The notes: generated by a model from the sequence alone, not told the origin. Shown: positions 11,427-19,778, counted from the stretch's first letter. The stretch: DNA of 64,000 nt from Paraclostridium dentum (GCF_012922555.1 NZ_WIPK01000001.1:682001-746000); one strand, 5' to 3'. A program made the numbers and translations.

Positions 11427-11933
11427 ATGAAGCATAAAATTATAAAAAAACAAAATATAAGTAGTAATTGCGTAGTTTGTGGAGTTGATAATGATTTAAG
11501 TCTTAAAGCTAATTTTTATGAGCTAGATAATAATGAATTATTAGCAATATGTGATACTAAAGAGTGGCACCAAAGTTATCCCGGAAGAATGCATGGTGGT
11601 ATGTCTGCTGCAATATTAGATGAAACTATAGGTAGAGCTATAACTATGTTAGATGGAGAAGTTTGGGGAGTTACTGTTTCTCTAGATTTAAAGTATAAAA
11701 AGCCTGTCCCAACAGATTGTACTATAAAAGTAGTTGGAAGAATAACTAGAGATACTAGAAAGTTATTTGAAGGAACTGGAGAAATTATATTACCGAATGG
11801 TGAAGTAGCTGTAACTGCAAAAGGAAAATATATGAAGTTACCGGTAAGTAGAATTATAGAAGACGAAGATGATTTAGCAAGAGAATGGTTAGAGGCAGAA
11901 AATGAGGAAGACATGGAATACATAGAATTATAA
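11427..11933 (+). CDS. PaaI-family hotdog-fold thioesterase
   Basis: Predicted cytoplasmic acyl-CoA thioesterase; the substrate is not evident. The 168-residue protein has an N-terminal CVVCG pair, then the hotdog core with GRMHGGMSAAILDETIGRA (~51-69), in which the HGG and the downstream D/E of the central helix are typical active-site positions, and SLDLKYKKPVP. It stands alone between two terminators. GGAGG precedes the ATG. Confident on fold, not on pathway. Confidence 0.85.
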   Translation: MKHKIIKKQNISSNCVVCGVDNDLSLKANFYELDNNELLAICDTKEWHQSYPGRMHGGMSAAILDETIGRAITMLDGEVWGVTVSLDLKYKKPVPTDCTIKVVGRITRDTRKLFEGTGEIILPNGEVAVTAKGKYMKLPVSRIIEDEDDLAREWLEAENEEDMEYIEL

Positions 11934-11961
11934 AAATTATACTTGAATTTATTTATTAAAT

Positions 11962-12070
11962 GGAGTATTAAAAAATAAGTAGCTAAGGATTAGATTATAA
12001 GTTTTATTAATTTTGTAATCTAAATAAAAATTATAGTCTAATCCTATGAGACTTGTTATTTTAATACTCC
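11962..12070. terminator. 109-bp composite inverted repeat between convergent genes (bidirectional terminator?)
   Basis: Outer arms 11962-11979 (GGAGTATTAAAAAATAAG) and 12052-12070 pair with one bulge. Inner arms 11987-12000 (GGATTAGATTATAA) and 12031-12044 pair with one G-T. A T run follows on the plus strand (12071-12075) and a milder one on the minus strand. It lies between the thioesterase and nitroreductase 3' ends. Confidence 0.6.
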
Positions 12071-12080
12071 TTTTTGTTAT

Positions 12081-12902
12081 CTATTTCCAAGATATAACAG
12101 CGTCTTTTCTAGGTACAGTTCTTTGATACTTTACACTAGGATAGCCAATTATCATACAATTAACTATATGCTGATTTTCAGAAAGACCTAAAAATCTCAT
12201 GATTTCTTTATTTTCTTGAGCTGCTTTTATAAAAAATCCACTAAAGAATGTTCCAAGGCCTAAGGCATTAGTCATAAGTTCCATATTGGAAGATGCTAGA
12301 GATGCATTAACAGGTGAATCAGAAACTACTAGAATTACTGCTGGAGCATTAAAGAATAAACCATCTCTTCCAGTAGGATTCGCTTTATAAGCATTGTACA
12401 TATTAATCCACATCTTTGCATATCTTTCAAAAGGTTTTGTTTCATCATTTAAATTTTCTAATAAAGTTGTTCCTAAATTGTATAAGCTGTTAAAGGCCAT
12501 TTCTTTTAATTTCTCTATATTATCTTTTACAACTACATAAGAAACATTTTGAGAGTTGGTAGAAGTTTGAGTGAATCGCCCTGCTTCTATAATTTTATTT
12601 ATTTTTTCAATTTCAACGTCTTGTTTCTTGAAATGTCTAACACTTCTTCTAAATTTTATGAAATTAAGTAAATTATCTTCATTTATAGTAAAACTATCTT
12701 TATCATAATTTAAAACTTCGTCCATATTATAATCATCTGTTGATACTGCATTTTTAGGACAGATTGCTATGCAATGTCCACATTTAAAGCAACTAACATT
12801 TTTAATTTGAGCTTTGCCATCAACAAGCTCTATATCATTAACAATACAATCTTTTATGCAAAGGCTACACCCTATACATAAATCCTTATCTACTTTCATC
12901 AT
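12081..12902 (-). CDS. nitroreductase-family protein with N-terminal 2x[4Fe-4S] ferredoxin domain
   Basis: Predicted FMN-dependent oxidoreductase supplied with electrons by a fused ferredoxin. Residues 1-60 carry two cysteine clusters, CIGCSLCIKDC and CFKCGHCIAICP, for two [4Fe-4S] centres. From ~80 a nitroreductase domain begins (FIKFRRSVRHFKKQDV, then GRFTQTSTNSQNVSY). The length (273) matches the clostridial fusion family. Its start (AGGAGG upstream) faces the divergent lysR gene, which is a likely regulator. Physiological substrate unknown. Confidence 0.9.
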   Translation of the reverse strand: MMKVDKDLCIGCSLCIKDCIVNDIELVDGKAQIKNVSCFKCGHCIAICPKNAVSTDDYNMDEVLNYDKDSFTINEDNLLNFIKFRRSVRHFKKQDVEIEKINKIIEAGRFTQTSTNSQNVSYVVVKDNIEKLKEMAFNSLYNLGTTLLENLNDETKPFERYAKMWINMYNAYKANPTGRDGLFFNAPAVILVVSDSPVNASLASSNMELMTNALGLGTFFSGFFIKAAQENKEIMRFLGLSENQHIVNCMIIGYPSVKYQRTVPRKDAVISWK

Positions 12903-13050
12903 AATTAATACCTCCTAAAAAATAAAAGTTTTGACTAATCAATAAATAAAATTTATAATTCTATATGACTATCAAGTATGTTTGAATTTGATTTATACTG
13001 ATTATACCATCATAAAAATATTTATGTCTAATTCAAATTTTTCATATAAC

Positions 13051-13067
13051 TATAACTTTTAGTTATA
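13051..13067. promoter_or_regulatory. palindrome in the lysR/nitroreductase intergenic region (candidate LysR-type site)
   Basis: TATAACT-TTT-AGTTATA is a 17-bp perfect inverted repeat containing a T-N11-A layout, 4 bp before the AGGAG of the LysR gene. LysR regulators often bind such sites in the divergent intergenic region to control themselves and the neighbour. Confidence 0.5.
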
Positions 13068-13081
13068 AAAAGGAGTGTATT

Positions 13082-13975
13082 ATGAATTTACAACAATTAG
13101 AGTATTTTAAGGTTATAGCTGAAACAGAAAATTTCACAAAGGCTTCGAAAGAACTTTCAGTAACTCAACCAGCACTAAGCAAGGCTATTTCCAAATTAGA
13201 AGAAGAGTTGAAAGTTTCACTTTTTGAGAAAAAGGGTAGAAATATAAAGCTTACAGAATATGGAGAAGTATTTTTAACATACTCTAATAAAGCTTTGATT
13301 GAGATAGAAAATGGAATTAAAACTATAGGTAACATGCTTACTGAGAAAAATGAAACTATATTTATATCATCTACACCAAGGATAGGTGGATATTTTATGC
13401 ATCTTATAATAAGTGATTTTTTAAATGAATACCCAAATGTAAAGTTTCAATTTAACCAACAGTCAGCCCAAGAAGTTATAAATGATTTAAGTATAGGAAA
13501 CATTGATATAGGGTTTTATGATAGTAAAGATATAGATGAAAATAAATCTGAGATTGAATCTATACCTGTCAAAAAACAAGATTATGTTTTAATAGTACCC
13601 AAAAAACATAAATTTGCAAGTAGAAACGAAATATCTTTAAAAGAATTAAAAAATGAATCTTTTATAGCATTTTGTGAGAATACTAAAGAAAAACTTATGT
13701 CATATACTGAAATATTGGGATATGCACCTAAAATTTCAATTCAGCCAGATGGTGCAAATATTGGAAGTGCAGTAGAGGGGCTAGTATCTATGGGAGCTGG
13801 AATTTCTATAGTGCCAAACACACCTATGATTAATAGTAATACTTTATCAATTATAAATATAAAGGAAGACATAAAAGAGAGAACTATATATATGGGGATT
13901 TCAAAGAAATCTAAAATTAGCAAAGTAGCTACGAAGTTTAAAGAATATGTAATTAGTTCAGCTAATATTAAATAA
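13082..13975 (+). CDS. LysR-family transcriptional regulator
   Basis: A 297-residue regulator. The N-terminal winged helix-turn-helix is typical (MNLQQLEYFKVIAETENFTK then ASKELSVTQPALSKAISKLE), followed by the inducer-binding domain (~90-290). It is transcribed divergently from the Fe-S nitroreductase and has a palindrome in front of its ribosome-binding site, so autoregulation and control of the nitroreductase are likely. The effector cannot be told from sequence. Confidence 0.92.
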   Translation: MNLQQLEYFKVIAETENFTKASKELSVTQPALSKAISKLEEELKVSLFEKKGRNIKLTEYGEVFLTYSNKALIEIENGIKTIGNMLTEKNETIFISSTPRIGGYFMHLIISDFLNEYPNVKFQFNQQSAQEVINDLSIGNIDIGFYDSKDIDENKSEIESIPVKKQDYVLIVPKKHKFASRNEISLKELKNESFIAFCENTKEKLMSYTEILGYAPKISIQPDGANIGSAVEGLVSMGAGISIVPNTPMINSNTLSIINIKEDIKERTIYMGISKKSKISKVATKFKEYVISSANIK

Positions 13976-14009
13976 ATTTAAAGAATTAAATAATGGGGAG
14001 ATGAGCATT

Positions 14010-15272
14010 TTGAAGTTAAATAAAAAATGCGTAAGTATTATAATTATAGTATTTGTATGCACGTTTTTTATATTAGGAAATATAGCTGTGGACTTTTTTA
14101 AAGTAGAGCACTATAGCAAGATAAATAATATTGTAGATGATAACTTAGGATTATTAAAATATAAAGTAAGTAAAGAAGAAAGAGGTGAAGTTGAAAAATT
14201 AATATCTATAGGCAACTATTTAACTTTTAAAAGGATTGAAAAAAATAAAATTCAACCTAGTTTTTTAGAGAGTTCAATATATAGTTTAGTAGATAATAAA
14301 TTAAATGAATATACAATAAAGTATTTATTAAATGGTCACGAATATGAAAACTATGAACCTGATAATTCGGAGGGACTTCAAAAAGATAAAACTTTAAATA
14401 AATTAAAGGGAATTTTAAGTGAAAGTGATTATAAAACTTTAAAACAGTTAATAGAAGATTACAATCAAGGTGATTATGAATCTATAGATAAAATGCATGA
14501 CATTTTATCTATATACAATAAAAAGAATGCAGATGTAATTGTTATGTATTTAACTGAAAATAGTTCTTTAGATTTGAAAGCATCTTTTGATATAACTAAA
14601 AATTTAAATTTAAAGTATCGATATATAAAAGGATTAACCCCAGAATATTTAAATGATAAAGAAAGTGAAGAATATAAAAATATATGGGAAAAAATAAAAT
14701 TTATTTTACCTAATAAAGGATTGGAAAATTTTGATGAACTTTATCTTACAACTGATGGGAAACTTAATGAGTTAGCTTCAGTTAAAGTAAATAATAATAG
14801 TGGAAGTAGATGGATAATGAATATAGATCCAGAGGATGTTGTATTTAAAAATAAAAATAAATTATTTTATGAAACAATATTACATGAATATTTTCACTAT
14901 ATGACTCTAAATGATAAACAAGTAAAATATACAGATAACTATAATATGAAAAATTACTGCGAAGAAGGATTAGTATCTAATAAAAATTCGTACATAAATG
15001 ATTTTTACAATGAGTTTTGGAAAGATATATTAGAAGATAGAAATATAAATAAAGAAAATTTATACTTCTATGATAGACATAAAAACAGTTTTGTTGATGA
15101 ATATGCATCAACAGATCCGAGTGAAGATATAGCTGAAGCATTTAGTTATTTTGTACTTAATGATAAGCCTAAAGGAAATAGTATTAAGGATCAGAAAATA
15201 AACTTTTTCTATAAATATAAAGATTTAGTAGAGTTAAGAAATCAATTAAGAAGCAAAATAAATACAATTTGA
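14010..15272 (+). CDS. membrane-anchored putative zinc metallopeptidase
   Basis: Not a family I can name. The TTG at 14010 is chosen because GGGGAG lies nine bases upstream; the in-frame ATG at 14001 abuts that site. The N-terminus has one hydrophobic segment (CVSIIIIVFVCTFFILGN), so the protein is probably anchored and exported. Numbered from the ATG at 14001, HEYFH at 295-299 fits the HExxH zinc motif and SEDIAEAFSYF (~374-384) could provide the third ligand glutamate, as in gluzincins. The region before (50-280) is charged and helical. It follows lysR by 34 nt and may be cotranscribed. Confidence 0.65.
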   Translation: MKLNKKCVSIIIIVFVCTFFILGNIAVDFFKVEHYSKINNIVDDNLGLLKYKVSKEERGEVEKLISIGNYLTFKRIEKNKIQPSFLESSIYSLVDNKLNEYTIKYLLNGHEYENYEPDNSEGLQKDKTLNKLKGILSESDYKTLKQLIEDYNQGDYESIDKMHDILSIYNKKNADVIVMYLTENSSLDLKASFDITKNLNLKYRYIKGLTPEYLNDKESEEYKNIWEKIKFILPNKGLENFDELYLTTDGKLNELASVKVNNNSGSRWIMNIDPEDVVFKNKNKLFYETILHEYFHYMTLNDKQVKYTDNYNMKNYCEEGLVSNKNSYINDFYNEFWKDILEDRNINKENLYFYDRHKNSFVDEYASTDPSEDIAEAFSYFVLNDKPKGNSIKDQKINFFYKYKDLVELRNQLRSKINTI

Positions 15273-15385
15273 TATTATAAAAATTAAATTAAATTAAATT
15301 AAAATAAAATTTATGGTTTATATTTTTTGTTTAATGAAATCATATTAATGTGTATTAATAATGTGATTAGCATAGGAGGAAAAAA

Positions 15386-16327
15386 ATGAAAAATAAAGTT
15401 GTAATCATTGGAACTGGAATGGTAGGCATGAGCTATGCTTATTCAATGGTAAATCAAGGAACTTGTGAAGAATTAGTTCTAATTGATATAGATAAAGATA
15501 GAGCTCAAGGTGAGGCTATGGATTTAAATCATGGGCTTAACTTTGGAGATAGAATAATGAAAATATATGCAGGTGATTATAAAGATTGCTCTGATGCATA
15601 TATAATATGCATTACGGCTGGGGCAATACAAAATGAAGGAGAAACTAGATTAGATTTATTAAATAAAAATACTAAAATAATGAAAAATATAATAGGTAAT
15701 ATAAAAGAATCTGGATTTAATGGCATATTGTTGATTGCAACAAATCCAGTTGATATAATGACATATGTTGCTTATGAATTATCAGGTTATGAAAAAGGAA
15801 AGGTTATCGGGTCAGGAACTACACTAGACTCATCTAGACTTAGATATATGTTAAGTGAAAAGCTAGATGTTAACTCTAAAAATATACATGCTTATGTAAT
15901 GGGAGAACATGGAGACTCTCAATTTGTTGCATGGAGCTATGCATTACAAGGAGTTCAACCTATATATCAAATAGCATCTAAACACAGCAATCTAACTTTT
16001 GATGATCTTGATAAAATAGAAGATGAAGTTAGAAATGTTGCTTATGAGATAATAAAAAGAAAGAAATCAACGTACTATGGAATTGGAATGGCTTTAACAG
16101 CTATAACAAAAGCTATATTAGAAAATGAAAATAGCATTTTGACGGTATCATCGTATTTAAGAGGCGAGTATGGTCATAATGATGTATATATAGCTGTACC
16201 TAGTGTAGTAAATAAAAATGGAGTTGAAAGAGTTATAGAATTAGCATTAGACAAAGAAGAAAAATCAAAGTTTGATAAATCTATATGTATAATGAAGGAA
16301 AATATTAATAAAATAGATTTTGAATAA
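15386..16327 (+). CDS. ldh: L-lactate dehydrogenase
   Basis: Reduces pyruvate to L-lactate with NADH in fermentation. The 313-residue protein has the Rossmann GTGMVGMSYAYSM (~8-20), the substrate-loop AGAIQNEGETRLDLL in which glutamine at the specificity position favours lactate over malate dehydrogenase, NPVDIMTY, and the catalytic histidine in GEHGDSQ (~172-178). GGAGG precedes the ATG. It is monocistronic: a strong terminator follows. Confidence 0.93.
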   Translation: MKNKVVIIGTGMVGMSYAYSMVNQGTCEELVLIDIDKDRAQGEAMDLNHGLNFGDRIMKIYAGDYKDCSDAYIICITAGAIQNEGETRLDLLNKNTKIMKNIIGNIKESGFNGILLIATNPVDIMTYVAYELSGYEKGKVIGSGTTLDSSRLRYMLSEKLDVNSKNIHAYVMGEHGDSQFVAWSYALQGVQPIYQIASKHSNLTFDDLDKIEDEVRNVAYEIIKRKKSTYYGIGMALTAITKAILENENSILTVSSYLRGEYGHNDVYIAVPSVVNKNGVERVIELALDKEEKSKFDKSICIMKENINKIDFE

Positions 16328-16360
16328 TTAGATTACTTATTAAATAGAAAAAAGAAATTA

Positions 16361-16391
16361 AAGGAGTATGATGTTGCATACTCCTTTTTTT
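16361..16391 (+). terminator. terminator of ldh
   Basis: AAGGAGTATG (16361-16370) pairs with CATACTCCTT (16377-16386), followed by T residues. Confidence 0.9.
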
Positions 16392-16513
16392 ATTTGAATT
16401 AAAAAAGAATAAAAAAATTTTTAAAAAAGGTAGAATTCTAACTATCTTCTGCATATATTAAAGTATAATGAAATATAAAAAAAATAAATTGCAAATAAGG
16501 AGAGATATAAAAA

Positions 16514-16597
16514 ATGTTAGAATTCAGTGAAATGGTGTATTTTGGATATGAAGAAGAGTTAAATTATGACTATTCACCAGATTATAAAACAGAGTAA
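16514..16597 (+). CDS. 27-residue Tyr/Asp-rich microprotein A
   Basis: Short ORF with AAGGAGAG 7-14 bases upstream. The peptide is acidic with no cysteine, membrane segment or signal peptide. Its core is FGYE-x-E-x-x-YDYSPDY. A second ORF at 16747 encodes an equally long peptide sharing 12 identical positions, including FGYE and YDYSPDY, which argues that both are translated and selected. A -10 (TATAAT, 16464-16469) lies upstream. Possible roles are a modified-peptide precursor, a signalling peptide or a protein-binding microprotein; no maturation enzyme is adjacent. Function unknown. Confidence 0.6.
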   Translation: MLEFSEMVYFGYEEELNYDYSPDYKTE

Positions 16598-16746
16598 AAT
16601 GAAATAAAAAATAATTTTGTTTTAAAAAAATAAAAAATATGATTTGAAATTTTGGAAAAATTCAAAAAATATATTGCAAACCAAATATTGGATATGATAG
16701 AATTAACTTAATAAGTTGCAAAATTAAAAATAAGGAGGTAAGCTAT

Positions 16747-16830
16747 ATGGAAAATGTAGTTATGTTAGATCACTTTGGATATGAAATGGAAATAGATTAT
16801 GATTATTCACCAGATTATGAGGTTGAGTAA
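16747..16830 (+). CDS. 27-residue Tyr/Asp-rich microprotein B (paralog of A)
   Basis: ATG follows AAGGAGG with normal spacing. It aligns without gaps with the peptide at 16514: FGYE at 10-13, E15, YDYSPDY at 18-24, E27. Upstream, TTGCAA (16674-16679) and TAGAAT (16698-16703) with 18-nt spacing could be its own promoter. A strong terminator closes the unit at 16933. The next gene is an FtsZ-like protein; whether they act together is unknown. Confidence 0.6.
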   Translation: MENVVMLDHFGYEMEIDYDYSPDYEVE

Positions 16831-16867
16831 CAAAAAAGTCTTTTAAAATTTTAGGAGGACAAAAGAG

Positions 16868-16894
16868 GTGTATACCACGAGTTTAAATACGTAA
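16868..16894 (+). other. possible 8-codon ORF behind a strong Shine-Dalgarno
   Basis: TAGGAGGAC (16852-16860) precedes GTG TAT ACC ACG AGT TTA AAT ACG and a stop, directly before the terminator. It is too short to assert as a gene; it may be only a ribosome-binding remnant. Confidence 0.15.
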
Positions 16895-16895
16895 A

Positions 16896-16933
16896 AAGAG
16901 CTATCAGTCATTTATTAGATAGCTCTTTTTTAT
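16896..16933 (+). terminator. terminator of the microprotein unit
   Basis: AAGAGCTATC (16896-16905) pairs with GATAGCTCTT (16918-16927), followed by TTTTT. Confidence 0.9.
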
Positions 16934-17112
16934 TATATACATATGTTTATTTAAACTTCAAATGCAATTTTAAAAAGTAAATTTACTTATGAAAGTTAAC
17001 ACTTTACTATAATGCATAATTTTAGTAATATAGTACTAGAAAGTTATAGAAAGTTAATAATAAAGTTATTACTACTAATAAATTATTAATTAAATTAAGG
17101 AGCAACAATATT

Positions 17113-17856
17113 ATGAATTTTAACAATAAGTATGCAAAAATAATAGGTGTAAGTGAAGATGGGATAAAAAATCTTGAATACATAGTGAACTATAAAAATA
17201 ATAAAGAAATATTAGATACAGAAAAAATATCTATAAATCAAGATATAGATAAAGATTATGCAGCTAAAATTTTAGATGAAATTGAAATAGTTTTTATTAC
17301 GTATAATTCAAAAGAACAAAGAACATGTGATATAGTGAAAGCTATAAATTATATGGCAAAAGAAAGAAGAATTGTATCTATTGGAATTGATGTTAATCAA
17401 GATGAAAAGAAAGTTGAATTTGATTTCAATGCAGAGTTTGTAATGAGAGATAATAACTCTACTTTAATATGTGAGTTAATTGATATGATGGTAGAATCTG
17501 TTTCAGAAGAATGTACTATAAATATAGATTTAACAGATTTAAAAGAAATTTTATCAAAAGAAAAAGGGTTAGCTCATGGATTTGTAGAAAGTGATAATTC
17601 AACAAGTAAAGAAGAATTAGTAGACATGCTATTTGATACTATAATAAAAACTAATGATGAATTAACAAAGAAAAAAGGAATAGTATTTATAAGTCTTGGA
17701 AATGAATATTGTAAAATTGAAGAAGTTTTATCTATATTAAATGAAGTATTAGAAAATATTCAAGGTAAAATTGATGGAAAATGTGACTTAATATTCACAC
17801 TTGCTTTAAATGAAAATTTAAATGATAAGATTAGAATGGGAATATTATATAACTAA
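17113..17856 (+). CDS. degenerate FtsZ-like protein lacking the GTP-binding tubulin signature
   Basis: At 247 residues it is shorter than FtsZ (~350-380), but its segments follow the FtsZ order. KIIGVSEDGIKNL (9-21) resembles the first nucleotide loop. EIEIVFITYNSKEQRTC (56-72) sits where FtsZ has the strand plus GGGTGSG loop, but the glycines are gone. NIDLTDLKEILSKEKGLAHG (137-156) resembles the T7/synergy region, and DLIFTLALNENLNDKIRMG (225-243) closely resembles the C-terminal strand before FtsZ's tail. GTP binding is therefore unlikely. It may bind FtsZ or be a diverged paralog. AAGGAGC precedes ATG; it is monocistronic. The homology is my reading of motifs, not an alignment score. Confidence 0.6.
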   Translation: MNFNNKYAKIIGVSEDGIKNLEYIVNYKNNKEILDTEKISINQDIDKDYAAKILDEIEIVFITYNSKEQRTCDIVKAINYMAKERRIVSIGIDVNQDEKKVEFDFNAEFVMRDNNSTLICELIDMMVESVSEECTINIDLTDLKEILSKEKGLAHGFVESDNSTSKEELVDMLFDTIIKTNDELTKKKGIVFISLGNEYCKIEEVLSILNEVLENIQGKIDGKCDLIFTLALNENLNDKIRMGILYN

Positions 17857-17862
17857 TAAATA

Positions 17863-17930
17863 AAAAATATAAGTTTTATCAACTTAAATTTATTTTAAAT
17901 TTAGGAAGTAAAACTTATATTTTTTTATTT
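17863..17930. terminator. bidirectional terminator between the FtsZ-like gene and the minus-strand gene
   Basis: AAATATAAGTTTTAC-like arms 17866-17880 and 17908-17922 pair, with a smaller inner hairpin (17886-17902). T runs flank it on both strands. A second hairpin (17936-17948 with 17961-17973) overlaps the stop codon of the minus-strand gene. Confidence 0.75.
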
Positions 17931-17955
17931 ATAATATATCTGATTTCAAATATTA

Positions 17956-18486
17956 TTATCTGAAATCAGATATATTATTATCTATAGTGATAAACTGAAG
18001 TATGCTATGTAAAGGAAGTTTTTTGCTCTCTATTCCCATTCCAAGTTGTTCAAAAGAGTGCATAGCAGACATACTGTATGTTTTTAAAATTCCTTCTTCT
18101 AATTCATCTAAATGTTTGTATACATATACTTTCATATCATCTATAGACTTTAAAGATTCTATTTCATCACCACGTAAAACATGTTTGAAGATTTCGAAGC
18201 CTTCACCTTTAGCACCCCATAAGAAAATTCTAAAAGTAACTAAAGATCTTTCTAGATATAAACCACAACTAATTGAATTCATATGATTTATATCCTCATA
18301 TAAATGTTGATTGAAATCTATAAAACCACTAGGCATTATTTCAAAAATTTTATCATCACTGTAATCTAAATCGCTTTTAGATAATTTTTCATGGAAATCT
18401 ACATATCCATTACTTGATATTAATACATCAGCAAATTTGCTTTCTTGTAAAAATACTTTCTCGCTAGTTAAAAATTCTTTTTTCAT
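17956..18486 (-). CDS. conserved-looking hypothetical protein
   Basis: I do not recognise this 176-residue protein with confidence. It has no signal peptide or membrane segment, is acidic with a mix of strand- and helix-forming segments, and includes SSNGYVDFHEKL and PSGFIDFNQHLYEDINHM, two related segments suggesting an internal repeat, plus FRIFLWGAKGEGFEIFKHV. GGAGAAAG precedes the ATG at 18486. It has its own terminator, so it is probably a single-gene unit expressed as a soluble cytoplasmic protein. Confidence 0.7.
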   Translation of the reverse strand: MKKEFLTSEKVFLQESKFADVLISSNGYVDFHEKLSKSDLDYSDDKIFEIMPSGFIDFNQHLYEDINHMNSISCGLYLERSLVTFRIFLWGAKGEGFEIFKHVLRGDEIESLKSIDDMKVYVYKHLDELEEGILKTYSMSAMHSFEQLGMGIESKKLPLHSILQFITIDNNISDFR

Positions 18487-18557
18487 GACTTTCTCCTTTG
18501 TTGTTATAATTTACTATGATATTTTAACATATTAAAAAAATATTTCAAAATCAAATA

Positions 18558-19385
18558 CTAAAATAGTGATTCAACATCATTTTCATCATAGCTAACCCAA
18601 TCACTCATACTTCCTATATAAGTTTTAGCATTATAAGATAGTTCATCTAGCAAAGTATAATTTATACAGGCTTCTATGCAGGATCCGCAATAAGTTATAA
18701 TTTCCTTGTTTTTTAAAATAGAAAAATTTTTATCAATGAAATTTAAATCTTTAATAAAACCATTGTCATCTATATTATTATGCCAAGGTATATTAATTGC
18801 GCTAGGTATATGACCAGGCTTTTTATAAAGTGGTTCTATTTCTCCAGTATATCTACTATTATCCCTGCAATCTACTAAAACTATGTTAGTATTTTTAATT
18901 GATTCTCGTACATAATTTATATCACATATCATACTTGTATCGGGTGATAAGTTAAAAGTTTTGGGCTGTAATAATGAAGGGATTTCATTTGTAATAGGAA
19001 GATTATTATCTTTCCATGCTTTGAAACCTCCATTTAGTATATATACATTTTTATACCCCATATGTTTTAATTGAATAAAAGCGCGTGGAGAACTATATAA
19101 TTTTTCGTCGTAAACTACTATTGTAGAGTTTTGATTAATTCCAAATGAAGATAATTTGCTTTGTAAAATATTGTTGTCTGGAAGAGGTCTAGCTCCACCG
19201 TGAATTTGAGGAGCACCACAAATATCTTTATTTATATCAAGAAAAAGAGCATTTGGAATATGGGATTCTTTGTAGGCAATATACCCTGAAAACTCATCGA
19301 ATAAATCGAATCTGCAATCTATTAAAAATAGAGAAGTAGGGTCTTTGAAATTAACTATAAAAGAACAATCAACGAAATTTTTCAT
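18558..19385 (-). CDS. sulfurtransferase, two rhodanese domains (thiosulfate / 3-mercaptopyruvate type)
   Basis: Transfers sulfane sulfur from a donor to an acceptor such as cyanide or thiols. I start at the ATG at 19385 (GGAGG seven bases upstream). Numbering from the GTG two codons earlier, the non-catalytic rhodanese domain spans ~10-130 (HIPNALFLDINKD, GGFKAWKDNNLP) and the catalytic one ~155-275, with active-site cysteine 235 in ITYCGSCIEA. Mercaptopyruvate enzymes usually have CGSGVTA here, so the loop is altered and has an extra cysteine. Substrate preference cannot be assigned. Confidence 0.9.
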   Translation of the reverse strand: MKNFVDCSFIVNFKDPTSLFLIDCRFDLFDEFSGYIAYKESHIPNALFLDINKDICGAPQIHGGARPLPDNNILQSKLSSFGINQNSTIVVYDEKLYSSPRAFIQLKHMGYKNVYILNGGFKAWKDNNLPITNEIPSLLQPKTFNLSPDTSMICDINYVRESIKNTNIVLVDCRDNSRYTGEIEPLYKKPGHIPSAINIPWHNNIDDNGFIKDLNFIDKNFSILKNKEIITYCGSCIEACINYTLLDELSYNAKTYIGSMSDWVSYDENDVESLF

Positions 19386-19559
19386 GAACACACCTCCGAT
19401 ATTTTTTATAATTTAATGATAACACTTAATTGGTAAAAATTGTAGTTATTAAATAAATTATGAATATAATTACCTAGTAGGAATATATAAAATATATCCG
19501 ATATCAAAATTAAACATTATTATAATTTGCAAATTAAGTAAGATAAATATAAACTATTA

Positions 19560-19778
19560 GTGAATAGATGTAAAGAAACGAAAGGATCAATGCCCTTATG
19601 GGCAAACATAGCAACCAAAGAACAAGCTAAAGCAGTTAGAGATAATGTAATGGATGAAAATAAATTTATACAAGTTCCTACGACTAGCAAAACTGATAAC
19701 TCAAGGTATAACTGGAAGGGCCCTGTATGGTTAGACCAAGCTTTATTTTTAATAGATGGTCTGCTACTTACTATTTAA
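19560..19778 (+). pseudogene. remnant of a GH63-type glycosidase gene
   Basis: A 72-codon fragment contains MPLWANIATKEQAKAV and YNWKGPVWLDQALF, motifs normally found near the C-terminal end of (alpha/alpha)6-barrel GH63/YgjK-like glucosidases, enzymes of several hundred residues. The two blocks are closer together than in full-length enzymes, so an internal deletion is likely, and nothing of the N-terminal barrel is seen upstream. There is no ribosome-binding site at the apparent GTG. I treat it as a decaying gene between the sulfurtransferase and the UvrC-like gene. Confidence 0.7.

Noticed and set aside
15277-15305. AAATT tandem repeat before ldh
   Set aside because: Only a few AT-rich units; no gene, promoter or palindrome can be tied to it.
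18002-18286. Plus-strand open frame opposite the hypothetical protein
   Set aside because: Antisense shadow of the minus-strand gene, which has a good ribosome-binding site and terminator.
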